Notes under the pieces: model-generated
Told to the model about the DNA's origin: nothing
The model's input: the letters and a program-made list of their open reading frames with translations, nothing else
Database searches by the model: none
Assembly: GCF_900103255.1 (NCBI RefSeq)
Contig: NZ_FMWS01000015.1
Location: forward strand, 1-64,000
Length of the DNA stretch: 64,000 nt
Reading direction: 5' to 3'
From: Gilliamella bombi
Lineage (GTDB): Bacteria > Pseudomonadota > Gammaproteobacteria > Enterobacterales > Orbaceae
Made by a program: the position numbers and the translations under genes
In this document: positions 10,545 through 20,602 of the stretch, piece by piece
Layout: the number at the start of each line of letters is the position of its first letter
Numbering within the stretch: the first letter of the stretch is position 1

Positions 10545-10782
10545 TATCATCATTTGAGAATTCTGACAGTTCGGCGTCACTATTTTCAGATAATAAAATC
10601 TGAATACGTTGCTCAGCTTGCTGTAACTGTTTTTGTCCTGCTTTTGCTAATTTGATCCCTTTTTCAAACTCATTTAGTGCTTCGTCTAATGGTAGATCGC
10701 CGTTTTCTAATTGAGCTACAATGGTTTCGAGCTGTTTAAGTGTCTCTTCGAAACTTACTTCTTTGTCTTGCTTTTTTGCCAT
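10537..10782 (-). CDS. xseB: Exodeoxyribonuclease VII small subunit
   Basis: XseB associates in several copies with XseA to form exonuclease VII, which degrades single-stranded DNA from both ends. The 81-residue protein has the family core [17 protein letters not shown] and [16 protein letters not shown], followed by a coiled helix. The ATG at 10782 was chosen because AGAGGA lies 7-8 bases upstream; a further in-frame ATG 45 bases upstream lacks family similarity. The stop overlaps the ispA start by a few bases, which indicates translational coupling. Confidence 0.92.
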   Translation of the reverse strand: MAKKQDKEVSFEETLKQLETIVAQLENGDLPLDEALNEFEKGIKLAKAGQKQLQQAEQRIQILLSENSDAELSEFSNDDNE

Positions 10783-10848
10783 ATTCAATTCCTCTTTGCG
10801 TGCGATGAGTATACACTTATTTCCCATAATCGTGAATCTAGGTTTTGT

Positions 10849-12201
10849 TTATTTACTCTCATTTTCGTTATTCAATTCATCGATTGATAATAAGGTAATA
10901 TCTGGATTAATCGGTTTTTTAACTTCGATACCCATTTCACGAAATCGTTCAATTTGTCCAATTACATTGCCACGACCTTTACATAATTTGTTCATGGAAT
11001 TTTGATAGGTTTGTTGAGCTTTGTCTAAACAATTGCCCAGATTTTCCATATCTTCAACAAAGCCACGCATTTTGTCATATAATTTGCTTGCTCTATCGGC
11101 AATAAGTTCAGCATTACGATTTTGATATTCAAATCGCCATAAATTATGGATAGTTCGTAATGCAACTAATAAAGTAGTGGGGCTTACTATCATAATATTA
11201 CTTTTCAGCGCATCGTTAATTAATGTTGGGTCATTATCTATTGCACTTAAAAATGCTGGCTCGACAGGAATAAACATCAAAATATAATCTAATGAATTAA
11301 TGCCAATAAGTTTATGATAATCTTTTTGACTAAGTTGTTTTAAATGGTTACGCACAGCCGTTAAATGTTCGGCCATTGCTTTTGCTTTAACGTTTTCGTC
11401 ATCACTATTAAAATGGCGTTCGTAGGCAACCAAGGTTACTTTTGAATCAATAACTACATCACCCCCTTGCGGTAAGTGAACAATGACATCGGGTTGTAAT
11501 CGTTGATTGTTTTCGTTGGTTAGATTAACTTGTGTTTCGTACTCATAACCTGAACGTAATCCTGAATTATCTAAAATTTGACTTAAGATAAATTCTCCCC
11601 AGTTTCCTTGGGTTTTGTTATTACCTTTTAACGCATTAGTTAGATTGGTTGCTTCTTTACTCATTTGTTCATTAAGTAGTTGCAAGTTACGGATTTCATG
11701 CGTCAGTGTGTGGCGCTCTTTAGCCTCTTGCCCAAAACTATCTTGAACTTGCTTTTTGAAGCCTTCTAACTGTTCTTTAAGTGGTGAAAGTAAAAAATCA
11801 AGGCTCTGTTTATTTTGTTGTTCAATCTTTTTACCACTCTGTTCAAAAATACGATTGGCTAGGTTTTCAAACTGAGTCGTAAGCCGTTGTTCGCTTTGTT
11901 CTAGTATGGTTTGTCGTTCATGTGTTGCACTTAACGTTTCTTCTAAACGCGTTTTGAGTTCACTAATTTTAACATTCTGCGCTAGATTTTGTTGTCGATA
12001 CTGCTCTAATTCATGCTCAAGTTGTTTTACTTGAATTACTAAAGTTTGGTTTTCTTCCTTTTTTTGAATTAGTTGTAGATCGAATAGTTGCTGTAAATTA
12101 TTAATTGTTGATTGAGATTTTATAGCAAATATAAATAACATTAAGGCAACAATCCCAATAATAATGGCAATCCATTCGGTTAATCCTAAAGCATTGAACA
12201 T
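10849..12201 (-). CDS. rmuC: DNA recombination protein RmuC
   Basis: RmuC-family proteins limit recombination at inverted repeats; the C-terminal part is a predicted nuclease-like domain. The 450 residues begin with one membrane helix (about 8-27, WIAIIIGIVALMLFIFAI), then a long coiled coil (about 30-170), then the conserved RmuC domain with GNWGEFILSQILDNSGL and LPQGGDVVIDSKVTL. It starts 2 bp after the epmA stop, so the two are probably co-transcribed. xseB begins 66 bp downstream. Confidence 0.93.
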   Translation of the reverse strand: MFNALGLTEWIAIIIGIVALMLFIFAIKSQSTINNLQQLFDLQLIQKKEENQTLVIQVKQLEHELEQYRQQNLAQNVKISELKTRLEETLSATHERQTILEQSEQRLTTQFENLANRIFEQSGKKIEQQNKQSLDFLLSPLKEQLEGFKKQVQDSFGQEAKERHTLTHEIRNLQLLNEQMSKEATNLTNALKGNNKTQGNWGEFILSQILDNSGLRSGYEYETQVNLTNENNQRLQPDVIVHLPQGGDVVIDSKVTLVAYERHFNSDDENVKAKAMAEHLTAVRNHLKQLSQKDYHKLIGINSLDYILMFIPVEPAFLSAIDNDPTLINDALKSNIMIVSPTTLLVALRTIHNLWRFEYQNRNAELIADRASKLYDKMRGFVEDMENLGNCLDKAQQTYQNSMNKLCKGRGNVIGQIERFREMGIEVKKPINPDITLLSIDELNNENESK

Positions 12202-12203
12202 AA

Positions 12204-13178
12204 TTAAGCCCTTTCAAAAGTAAATGAAATGACATCATCTAAGTTGTTGCTCTCTAGGGCGAGCATAATTAAACGATCTAATCCTACAGCAACGCCAGCA
12301 CAGTCTGGAAGTCCTGCTTCCATTGCGGCTAGTAACTCAATATCAATATTTTGTGTAGGTAGATTTTGGTTAGCACGATCTAAATTATTTTGTTCAAAAC
12401 GCATTCGTTGTTCTTGTGCATTAGTCAATTCTTTAAAGCCATTAGCAAGTTCAACACCTTTGTAATAGAACTCAAAACGGCTAGCTACACGATGATCTTC
12501 TGGGCTAATAGCGGCTAATGCAGCTTGTGATGCTGGAAAGTTAAATACAGCAATAGGCTTGTCTTGACCAATATGTGGTTCAACACCGAAAGTGAATAAG
12601 CATTGTAACAATCCATCTTTATCATAATTATCTGTGTTAAGTCCGATATCAAGCTGATTTGCTGCATTAGCTAAGGTTGCGTGATCGGCTTCCAAAGGAT
12701 CAATATTAAGATGCCTTTGAAACGCTTTTTGATAAGAAATACGTTCAGCAGGTTCACAATCTAAAATGGTTTGTAATAGATCATCGACTTCATTAATCAT
12801 TTGCATCATATCAAATTGGATGCGATACCATTCTAACATGGTAAATTCAGGGTTATGATAACGGCTGACTTCTTCATGATTACGAAAACATTTACACATT
12901 TGATAAATTGGTCCACTACCAGCAGCTAGTAAGCGTTTCATATGATATTCAGGGCTAGTAATTAATGACATGTTTCGCCCTTGTTGATCATCGATTTCAC
13001 CAGGCTTTAAAAACTTAGTGTGAAAAGAGCTTAAATGTACGTCTGTTACTGCATATTGGCTTAAGGTAGGTGTTTCGACCTCTAAAATACAGCGATCAGC
13101 AAAAAATTGACGAATTTGAGAAACAATTTTCGCGCGCTTAAGTAAATTATTTATAGGTGCAGAAGGTTGCCAAGTCAT
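12204..13178 (-). CDS. epmA: Elongation factor P--(R)-beta-lysine ligase
   Basis: EpmA (PoxA/GenX) is a truncated lysyl-tRNA synthetase-like enzyme that attaches (R)-beta-lysine to elongation factor P, helping ribosomes through polyproline stretches. Class II synthetase motifs are visible: VETPTLS in motif 1, [20 protein letters not shown] in motif 2, and [14 protein letters not shown] in motif 3 near the end. It lacks the N-terminal anticodon-binding domain. I prefer the ATG at 13178 (MTWQPSAP), which gives 324 residues, against 325 in E. coli, and has GGAT upstream; an ATG four codons earlier is possible. epmB and efp are not in this window. Confidence 0.95.
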   Translation of the reverse strand: MTWQPSAPINNLLKRAKIVSQIRQFFADRCILEVETPTLSQYAVTDVHLSSFHTKFLKPGEIDDQQGRNMSLITSPEYHMKRLLAAGSGPIYQMCKCFRNHEEVSRYHNPEFTMLEWYRIQFDMMQMINEVDDLLQTILDCEPAERISYQKAFQRHLNIDPLEADHATLANAANQLDIGLNTDNYDKDGLLQCLFTFGVEPHIGQDKPIAVFNFPASQAALAAISPEDHRVASRFEFYYKGVELANGFKELTNAQEQRMRFEQNNLDRANQNLPTQNIDIELLAAMEAGLPDCAGVAVGLDRLIMLALESNNLDDVISFTFERA

Positions 13179-13242
13179 AAAAATATCCATGGATTTTGAT
13201 TAGTTACTAAAAAGAAGTGAAATAGGGCAAAAGCCCTATTTC

Positions 13243-15603
13243 TTATTGCTGGCGTTCATTTTGCCATATTGAGAACAAATTGTCGTATTTTTCTTGTTGT
13301 TGCCAAATATGACGATGTAATGCGGAAAGAATAATTGGGTCTTCTAAAATCGCTAACTGCTTTTCTTTACTCATTTTTTCTAAGTCTATGTGTTGATATT
13401 GTTCAATAAGCTCATTGCGTTTTTGTTGGTTTTTATTATTAACTCTATGTCTTGAAGTCGATAAAGCGCAAGTTAGCGCATTATATATAGGATCGACCAA
13501 CGCCATAACAAAGCCATGCTCAACAAATGCAGTTTCAGTTTTAATTAAATATTCGCCTGTAAGAGTAACAGCTCTTGTAGGATGCGTTTCTTCAGGGGTT
13601 AAAAATAGTCCTGCTTTTTTTGCCTTCATGCCGATACTTGAAAGCCCAGATACTCTAATTACTAAAGGTGAAATGGTTAAAGGTATTAATATGGCTATAT
13701 ACCAATAAGTAAATTGTGGATTTAACCAGATAATTACTCCTAACCAGATAATACCTAATAATGACAGTGGCCAACAAAAATAAAATGACTCCCCCCATGT
13801 TAGAGCGTCGTCACTTCGGGATGGTGACTTCCATTGAATTTTACTGCCCATCCATGCTTTAAGTACAAATTTACTATGAAAGATCATGCGTATTGGCGCT
13901 AAAATCATTGACCAAATCATTTCAATCAGTATTGATAAAGTTAATTTAAATATACCGCCAACATCTTTTGCCCCAGTTCTGGCTATAATAATACCGTAGC
14001 TGAAGAATTTAGGTGCAAACAGTAAAACCATTGTGGTTGATAATAGTTGAATGGCTAATTGTTCATCCCACCTTGGCCAAGTCGGATAAAATTGGTTAGG
14101 TTGGAAGAAATATTGAGGCTCAGAAATATTAAACACCAATAATAATAGTGTCGAAAATATTAAAAACACTAGCCACAATAATGAAGAAATATAAGCCATG
14201 CCACTAGTTGCAAACATTAAACGATGGGTCAATTTAATACCGCTTTTGAAGATTAGCCTTAAATTAATTAAGTTACCCATACACCAGCGATTATCACGTT
14301 TTAAATCTTCAATCATATTACCAGGAAGCTCTTCATAACTTCCATTCATATTATAAGCAATCCAGACGCCATAACCAGCACGACGCATAAGCGTCGCCTC
14401 AACTAGATCATGCGATAAGATATGAATTGGACCCTTACGTTTTTGCAATGGAGATAATATGCAATGCTCAATAAAAGGTTTTAAGCGAATCATTGCATTG
14501 TGACCCCAATATTGTGCTTCGCTTAGTTGCCAAAAGTGTGTGCCAGAGCAAAATATATCACTATAAATCTGATTGGCAAATTGTTGAATACGTCCATAAA
14601 GTGTGGTCATTCTGACTGATTTTGGCGGTGATTGTAAAATACCTGCTTTAGGTGTCATTTCCATCATGGCGATCATTTTTAAAATACAATCACCTGTCAT
14701 GATACTATCGGCATCAAGGATCATCATGTATTCATATTGGTGCCCCCAACGACGGCAAAAATCATCAATATTACCACTTTTACGTTTTACTCGGCGTTTG
14801 CGATGGCGATAAAAAACGTTGCAACCATTGTTTTGTTTTGCTGCATTAAATTCAGCCCAAGCTTTAAGTTCGTTCACATATAGATCGGGATCGTTAGTAT
14901 CACTTAATATATAAAAATCACAACAAGCTGCGTGGCCTGTTTCAGCTAAAGATTGATAAGTTGCTTGTAACCCAGCAAATACTCGAGCAACATCTTCATT
15001 ACAAATTGGCATAACAAGAGCGGTTCGATGGTTTGTATTGATATGCGACGCTGGTTCATTGGGTATAGGGATTGTGTAACGGTCTTTACCCATGACGGCT
15101 AAAATTAGGCCCATAATGCTGGTCCAAAATCCAATGGAGATCCAACAAAACAAAATAGCAAACAGGATAATAATCGCCCCTTGTATGATATAAGGTATTA
15201 TGCTGTAGATGGCTAATTCAGGATTGATATCCCAATTAGTCATAAAATTGATTTTTTGCCAACTTTGGTATGGTAATAAAGAAGATAGATAAGTGGTTCC
15301 ATAATATGTTTGTACTACAATCAGCGCAAACATAATAAAGCGTCGAATTATAGCTAAAATATTAAAGTTATGTTTTGACTTGGCAATATAGCGCTGGTTC
15401 CAGATTTGAGGTTGAATTGAAACGCGTTCAACTTGAGGATAACTTGGTTGTTGTTTTCGGTCATCAATAAAAGAACTAGTATCGCCAATCTGATTCAAGC
15501 GATATTTTAAGAACTCAACATCATCAGGTGATGTTGTATTATTTTCATATTTTTGACGCCAAGCTTCAGCATCAGGTAGATTTGTAAAGTAATCTTTTTT
15601 CAT
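13243..15603 (-). CDS. opgH: Osmoregulated periplasmic glucan glucosyltransferase
   Basis: OpgH (MdoH) is the inner-membrane family 2 glycosyltransferase that polymerises beta-1,2-glucan from UDP-glucose. The 786 residues have two N-terminal membrane segments (about 85-110 and 135-165), a cytoplasmic catalytic domain with MILDADSIMTGD and the RDNRWCMGN (QxxRW-type) motif, and several C-terminal membrane segments from about 455. It is some 60 residues shorter at the N-terminus than the E. coli protein. It follows opgG by 35 bp on the same strand. Both are needed for glucan synthesis. Confidence 0.95.
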   Translation of the reverse strand: MKKDYFTNLPDAEAWRQKYENNTTSPDDVEFLKYRLNQIGDTSSFIDDRKQQPSYPQVERVSIQPQIWNQRYIAKSKHNFNILAIIRRFIMFALIVVQTYYGTTYLSSLLPYQSWQKINFMTNWDINPELAIYSIIPYIIQGAIIILFAILFCWISIGFWTSIMGLILAVMGKDRYTIPIPNEPASHINTNHRTALVMPICNEDVARVFAGLQATYQSLAETGHAACCDFYILSDTNDPDLYVNELKAWAEFNAAKQNNGCNVFYRHRKRRVKRKSGNIDDFCRRWGHQYEYMMILDADSIMTGDCILKMIAMMEMTPKAGILQSPPKSVRMTTLYGRIQQFANQIYSDIFCSGTHFWQLSEAQYWGHNAMIRLKPFIEHCILSPLQKRKGPIHILSHDLVEATLMRRAGYGVWIAYNMNGSYEELPGNMIEDLKRDNRWCMGNLINLRLIFKSGIKLTHRLMFATSGMAYISSLLWLVFLIFSTLLLLVFNISEPQYFFQPNQFYPTWPRWDEQLAIQLLSTTMVLLFAPKFFSYGIIIARTGAKDVGGIFKLTLSILIEMIWSMILAPIRMIFHSKFVLKAWMGSKIQWKSPSRSDDALTWGESFYFCWPLSLLGIIWLGVIIWLNPQFTYWYIAILIPLTISPLVIRVSGLSSIGMKAKKAGLFLTPEETHPTRAVTLTGEYLIKTETAFVEHGFVMALVDPIYNALTCALSTSRHRVNNKNQQKRNELIEQYQHIDLEKMSKEKQLAILEDPIILSALHRHIWQQQEKYDNLFSIWQNERQQ

Positions 15604-15638
15604 ATTTTTATCTTATAATAATAATGACTATTACATTA

Positions 15639-17201
15639 CTATTGTGCTGGGTATTGCCCGCTCCAAGTTTCAGAAATCACTTCATTGGTTGCTTGTGAAG
15701 CGAGTTGTACACGAATATCGGTTGCTTTTTTATTGTCTTCAACGTTGAAGCGAACAATGACTCGCCAGCCTTTAATTTCTGGATTGTATTGCACTTCAGA
15801 ACTTAATATAGAGCCATTATTAATACTTGAAATGACTTTAACTGGTGATTTTTCTGATAACTCAGGCCCAGCAAAGTCAATTACATAGGCATTAGAACCA
15901 TCAAGTTTACGAATTAAATTAGCTTGTTTTATATCGCCTAGAGATAAACGCGTACTAACTGCCCTTGCGACATCATTCGGGTAACGCTTATTTTCATTTA
16001 ATGAATAATGTAAGCGGTATTTAATATCAAGCACATCGCCTGCTTTGTATTGTTTTTGAGGTACCCAAAACGCAACAATATTGTCGTTAGTTTCGTCAGC
16101 AGTAGGGATTTCAACTAATTCGACTCGTCCTTTTTGCCAATCGCCTAAAATTTCAGTCCAAACGCTTGGTCGTTTTTCATAGTGATCATCGAGATCTTGA
16201 TAATCATCAAAACCTTTATCACGCTGAATTAAGCCAAAAGCTTTTGGGTTTTCTAAGCTATACGATGAAAACGATAGACGTTTAGGGTTATTTAATGGAC
16301 GCCATATCCATTCGTTATTATTTGCTAATATTGATAGTCCATTAGAATCATGCATTGCAGGTCGATAATTTAACAATGGTGATGGTTGATTAGGCCCAAA
16401 TAAAAACATACTGGTTAGTGGGGCAATGCCAAGTTTTTTTACAGAATCGCGGAAAAAGACCTTAGCTTGAACTGTAACAGTAGTATCAATACTTGGAATC
16501 AATGTAATTTTATAAGCACCAGTTACGCTTGGTGAGTCAAGTAATGCATAGATAACTAAATGTTTTTGATTTGGTTCTGGTCTTTCAATCCAGTACTCTT
16601 TGAAACGTGGAAATTCTTCACCAGACATTTCTCCAGTGTTAATGGCAAGCCCTCTTGCCGAAAGACCATAGCGTTGATCTTTACCTACCGCACGAAAATA
16701 ACTGCCACCAAGAGCTGAAAATATTTCATCGTCGGTTTTTGTTGGATTATTAATTGGGTAATGGACTTTAAAACCAGCAAAACCCAAATTTTTAGTATCT
16801 AGTTTATCAAGATTAATCTGGCTTAAATCAAAATAGCTAGGATCATATTGTATTGGAGTTATTTGGTTATTAACAATTTCATTAATTTTTATTGGAACAT
16901 CAAAGTACATTCCTTCGTGATAAAACTCAAGTTTAAAACGGCTTTTTTGATCACCCCAGTAAGCTTTTTTATGATTAAATAGAATTTTTTGGTAATCAGC
17001 AAATTGTAAAGATGCTAATTCATTAGGAATATTTTTAGATGGTTGAACATAAGCCTTTTTAGATAGTTTTTCAGCTTTTTCAACTACATCATCAAGCGAA
17101 AAAGCCCATGCAGAAAAACTAATACAAGTAGCTGAAGCTAAGCAAAGCACCTTGCAAATTAAAGTTTTATTAAACTTATGAATTGGAAATAAATTGCACA
17201 T
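15639..17201 (-). CDS. opgG: Periplasmic glucan biosynthesis protein OpgG
   Basis: OpgG (MdoG) acts in the periplasm on the nascent osmoregulated glucan, adding or organising beta-1,6 branches. The 520-residue protein starts with a signal peptide (hydrophobic core about 14-32, cleavage near AWA-FSLDD), then the MdoG beta-sandwich domain with FAGFKVHYPINNP and the C-terminal immunoglobulin-like domain. The start gives a long n-region; later in-frame starts would damage the signal peptide. It is immediately downstream of a lipoprotein gene (18-bp gap) and upstream of opgH. Confidence 0.95.
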   Translation of the reverse strand: MCNLFPIHKFNKTLICKVLCLASATCISFSAWAFSLDDVVEKAEKLSKKAYVQPSKNIPNELASLQFADYQKILFNHKKAYWGDQKSRFKLEFYHEGMYFDVPIKINEIVNNQITPIQYDPSYFDLSQINLDKLDTKNLGFAGFKVHYPINNPTKTDDEIFSALGGSYFRAVGKDQRYGLSARGLAINTGEMSGEEFPRFKEYWIERPEPNQKHLVIYALLDSPSVTGAYKITLIPSIDTTVTVQAKVFFRDSVKKLGIAPLTSMFLFGPNQPSPLLNYRPAMHDSNGLSILANNNEWIWRPLNNPKRLSFSSYSLENPKAFGLIQRDKGFDDYQDLDDHYEKRPSVWTEILGDWQKGRVELVEIPTADETNDNIVAFWVPQKQYKAGDVLDIKYRLHYSLNENKRYPNDVARAVSTRLSLGDIKQANLIRKLDGSNAYVIDFAGPELSEKSPVKVISSINNGSILSSEVQYNPEIKGWRVIVRFNVEDNKKATDIRVQLASQATNEVISETWSGQYPAQ

Positions 17202-17219
17202 AAAAGACTCGCGTTAGTA

Positions 17220-17882
17220 TTATCTAAAAATATTGAAATAATTGATAATATTGTTTTTTGGATCATCTAAGCATTTCTCAACGTAATCCACTTTCATTTC
17301 TTGAAGAATGCTTGGGTTTTCGTTTATTAGGAAGTAAGAATAGTCATCTTTAGTAATCTTTGCTTTTAAGGATGAGATATCTTGTTCTGACATTCTAAAT
17401 TGTGGTCGAAAATATTGTGTTATTTTTGCATTATCTTTTGTATAAATTGCTGCAACGAAATCAGCTGAATATTGGCAATAACTTTTTATATTGTTTTCAG
17501 TTGCTTTTATTTTACTTAGTTCCATATTATGTTCGGCTTGGTTTTCCTCAACTACTTTTTTGAGTTGCACATGATACTTTAATTTATATAGTTCATTTAA
17601 ATAAAAATTCAATACACAAGAGGAGAGATTGTTATTGCCTTTACAATTTAGAATACCTTGTTTAATAATGTAGTTATCGAAGTTTTTATCACCAACAAAC
17701 CGAATTAGTTGATTTTTAGCATCAACAACATAAGGGTCGTTATTTTCAGTTTGTTGTTTTAATAGAGATAGTTGCTCTGTTTCGGAAATTGGTTCATTAT
17801 TTTTTAAAGGTAAATTTTTTTTTGCACAACTTGTGACAAGAATAGCGACAAAGGTGCATATAAGGATATTACTTACTTTCAT
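17220..17882 (-). CDS. Hypothetical lipoprotein upstream of opgGH
   Basis: I do not recognise this family. The 220 residues begin with a lipoprotein signal (MKVSNILIC, hydrophobic core, lipobox VTSC with Cys at residue 19), followed by a polar, Lys/Asn-rich, mainly helical region. Three or more further cysteines (in the GNNNLSSCV region, the YCQYSADF region and KCLDD) might form disulphides. The +2 residue is Ala, so outer-membrane sorting is likely. It ends 18 bp before opgG on the same strand, so it may be co-transcribed with the glucan genes and act in the envelope. That link is inference from position only. Confidence 0.7.
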   Translation of the reverse strand: MKVSNILICTFVAILVTSCAKKNLPLKNNEPISETEQLSLLKQQTENNDPYVVDAKNQLIRFVGDKNFDNYIIKQGILNCKGNNNLSSCVLNFYLNELYKLKYHVQLKKVVEENQAEHNMELSKIKATENNIKSYCQYSADFVAAIYTKDNAKITQYFRPQFRMSEQDISSLKAKITKDDYSYFLINENPSILQEMKVDYVEKCLDDPKNNIINYFNIFR

Positions 17883-18084
17883 TTATCAAATTCCATGAGC
17901 ATATTCTTTAGGTTAATTTTAAAGCGAGCAACTTTGCCACTAATTTAGTCACGTTATTAGTAACAACAGCCACTTATAACGATTATTGTTATAGCGCGAA
18001 ATTATATACTCTTATTAATTTAAAAAACACTAGCAGATTAAATTAAATTTATAAAAATTGTACTTTATATACGGTCATTTCTCT

Positions 18085-18324
18085 CTAATGTTTGCATATT
18101 TTTTTATTATCGACCGTAAATTTAGTTTCATGATCAACTGAGGGTTTAAATTTCCCCTTTGCTTTTAAAAAAGCGATTAGTTGCTCGGCATTCATGTTGG
18201 ATTTTGAACAAGTATGAAATATGGCATCTTCTCCAAACTTACTTTTGATAGCATCAAGTAAAGAAGATTCGGTATAATTGTTTCCATTCATCATATGCAA
18301 TACTTCGTGTCCATGAATTGACAT
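18085..18324 (-). CDS. yecH: YecH-family putative metal-binding protein
   Basis: This 79-residue protein matches the YecH/DUF2492 family as I recall it: SIHGHEVLHMM at the start, a FGEDAIFHTCS centre, AEQLIAFLKAKGKF, and a C-terminal KICKH. The conserved His and Cys residues (HGHEVLH, FHTC, CKH) suggest metal binding, but no function is established. It stands alone between the lipoprotein gene and rnb, with a G-rich AGGGAGG-type Shine-Dalgarno on the minus strand just upstream of the ATG. Confidence 0.85.
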   Translation of the reverse strand: MSIHGHEVLHMMNGNNYTESSLLDAIKSKFGEDAIFHTCSKSNMNAEQLIAFLKAKGKFKPSVDHETKFTVDNKKICKH

Positions 18325-18448
18325 TATAGCCTCCCTGAATTATTGTTCATTTTAATGATTAATTCATTATTTTTAGTCCCGAAAGATAACAGATATTTTT
18401 AATAAGAAAAAGAGGTTTGATATTAAAAATATAATAAAGTTTTAATTA

Positions 18449-18473
18449 TTCCCCCTGATTTACATCGGGGGAA
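18449..18473 (-). terminator. Hairpin downstream of rnb
   Basis: Arms ttccccctga and tcgggggaa (18449-18458 and 18465-18473) form a G+C-rich stem about 55 bases after the rnb stop. The following bases in the direction of transcription are AT-rich rather than a clean T-run, so termination is probable but not certain. A smaller acagc/gctgt hairpin lies just before it (about 18480-18496). Confidence 0.6.
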
Positions 18474-18528
18474 GAAATAACAGCAAAAAAGCTGTAAATT
18501 CAAGCAAGAATAATCTTTCTTTTATTTT

Positions 18529-20466
18529 TTAATTGTTGGCTAATTTTGTAATGATTGATTGATTTTCGCTTTTAACCTGGTGAATAACAACAGATATAGT
18601 ATCAGCAAGTTTGTAGCAAACTTCATCTTTAATTTTGATGATTCCTTCCTCAGGTAACGAGATAATTTCTTCCTTGACTGAGTGAATCATTGAAAGTGGC
18701 ATAAATGCAAAAGCGCCTATATCACATAAACGAACTCGAGCACCACCACGATTGATATCGATAATTTCAGCAGAAAAACTTTCACCTACTTTATTTGATA
18801 AGTATTGAGCATAAAGGTTTTCAGCCATATCACGTTCTGCATAGCGTAATGTTTTGCGTCTTTCATTCATGTTTTTTAATTGATCTTTATCGGGTGCGAC
18901 TAATTCTTGTGATCGGATAAATGCTTTGATTAATCGATGGTTGACCATATCACCATATTTACGTATTGGTGAAGTCCATGTTGCATAGGCATCAAATCCC
19001 AAACCAAAATGTGGTTTAGGTTCAGTTGAAAAATCAGCAGGGCTTTGGAACTTACGAAGTTTTGTGGACAAAAATGGAGTGTTGTCGATTATACGACGCA
19101 ACTTTACGTAACCATCGAAAGATAATAATGATTCTTTATCAAATTCAGTGATTCCGTTGTCATTTAAAAAAGTCACTACTTGTTCAATATATTTATTATC
19201 AAAACCTGAATGAATATTAAAAATTCCAAAACCAATTTTATTTTTTAATTGCAATGTTAAAGCTTGGTTTGCTAAAACCATGACTTCTTCTACTATTTGA
19301 TTTGCAATCCGACGAGACTCTTTAATTATTGATTTAACTTGGCGATTTTCATCAAGTTCAAAACGATAATCTCCATTATCTTTAAAAACTAAAGCATGAT
19401 TTTGCCGCCATGTCATACGAATTTTTGCTAAGCCAGCTAAATGTTTAAGTTGCTGTTTAATAATTGGATTGTTAGTTTCTAAATCTTCATTATTTTCTAA
19501 AAAATTAGAAACATTGTTATAAGTTAATTTAGCTTTTGATTCAATCCAAGCTGGTATAAAAGTGATCTCATCGCTATTAATATTGCCCGTTTCGTCAATA
19601 CTCATTTTGCATATCATTGCTGGACGTTTTTGATTTGCTTTTAATGAACATAAATCATTGGCAAGCTCTTTGGGTAGCATAGGGATATTAAAATCAGGCA
19701 AATAAGTGGTAAAATTTCTGATTTTGGCAATACGATCAAGTTCGCTATCTTGTAATACATAAGCGGTAGGATCGGCAATGGCAACCATCAATTGATAATC
19801 TCCTTGTTCACCTTTTGATATCGCAATAGCATCATCCATATCTTCTGTATCTTCGCTATCGATGGTGAAAAAGTTAACATCGGTTAAATCTTGACGGTTA
19901 TCAAGTTCAGTATCGTTAATTGATAATGAATCGAACTGTGGGGCATGAGTTTCTAAATCGTAGCGCGCTAACGTTTTTAGCCAAAGTTGATAAGGTGAAT
20001 TGCTTTCAGCAACAAAACGAACAATTTCGGCAAGAAATTGATTCCGTTCTTCTTGCAAAGGGTGAGAAACAAGCGTTGCCACAACCCAATCGCCTTCTTT
20101 TAGTTTTTCGCTAACTTGCTTGTTTATTTTGCAACGAATGGCTAGATTAGTTGACATATTTTCAGGATAAATAACCATTGCACGATCTTGAAAGCCTATT
20201 TTGCCAATAAATTTTTGCAATGCACTTTCAATTAATGATTCAGGTTCAAAAGACTCTTTATCGTTATTACTTATTACAGTCCCTGATACCTTATCACCAT
20301 TGCAAACTCTTTTCATTTTAGCAATAGGGATGAAATAACTTTTTTTATTATCAACATCTAAAAAACCAAATCCTTTTTCATGAGCTCTAATAGTGCCTTC
20401 AACGCGTGGTGTTTGCTCATGGAGTTCTTGTTTTAATTGTGCGAGTAGAGGGTTATTTTGAAACAT
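18529..20466 (-). CDS. rnb: Ribonuclease II
   Basis: RNase II is the major hydrolytic 3'-5' exoribonuclease for unstructured mRNA. From the ATG at 20466 (MFQNNPLLAQLKQ, the conserved start; an in-frame ATG four codons upstream is less likely) it has 645 residues: two cold-shock domains (to about 180), the RNB domain and a C-terminal S1 domain. The active-site aspartates fall at D203, D209, D211 and D212 in TIDSEDTEDMDD. It is monocistronic. Together with RNase R at 723 the window holds both RNB-family enzymes. Confidence 0.96.
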   Translation of the reverse strand: MFQNNPLLAQLKQELHEQTPRVEGTIRAHEKGFGFLDVDNKKSYFIPIAKMKRVCNGDKVSGTVISNNDKESFEPESLIESALQKFIGKIGFQDRAMVIYPENMSTNLAIRCKINKQVSEKLKEGDWVVATLVSHPLQEERNQFLAEIVRFVAESNSPYQLWLKTLARYDLETHAPQFDSLSINDTELDNRQDLTDVNFFTIDSEDTEDMDDAIAISKGEQGDYQLMVAIADPTAYVLQDSELDRIAKIRNFTTYLPDFNIPMLPKELANDLCSLKANQKRPAMICKMSIDETGNINSDEITFIPAWIESKAKLTYNNVSNFLENNEDLETNNPIIKQQLKHLAGLAKIRMTWRQNHALVFKDNGDYRFELDENRQVKSIIKESRRIANQIVEEVMVLANQALTLQLKNKIGFGIFNIHSGFDNKYIEQVVTFLNDNGITEFDKESLLSFDGYVKLRRIIDNTPFLSTKLRKFQSPADFSTEPKPHFGLGFDAYATWTSPIRKYGDMVNHRLIKAFIRSQELVAPDKDQLKNMNERRKTLRYAERDMAENLYAQYLSNKVGESFSAEIIDINRGGARVRLCDIGAFAFMPLSMIHSVKEEIISLPEEGIIKIKDEVCYKLADTISVVIHQVKSENQSIITKLANN

Positions 20467-20602
20467 ATGGCCTAACACTAGTTAAAAAGTTGGTATTAAA
20501 TTCTATCATATTTATGCAAATTGTGGTTATTGAATTAATCGGTGATGGTATTGAAAATAGACGTATAATAATGCCACTTAAAATAATTGGTCGAATTAAA
20601 GT

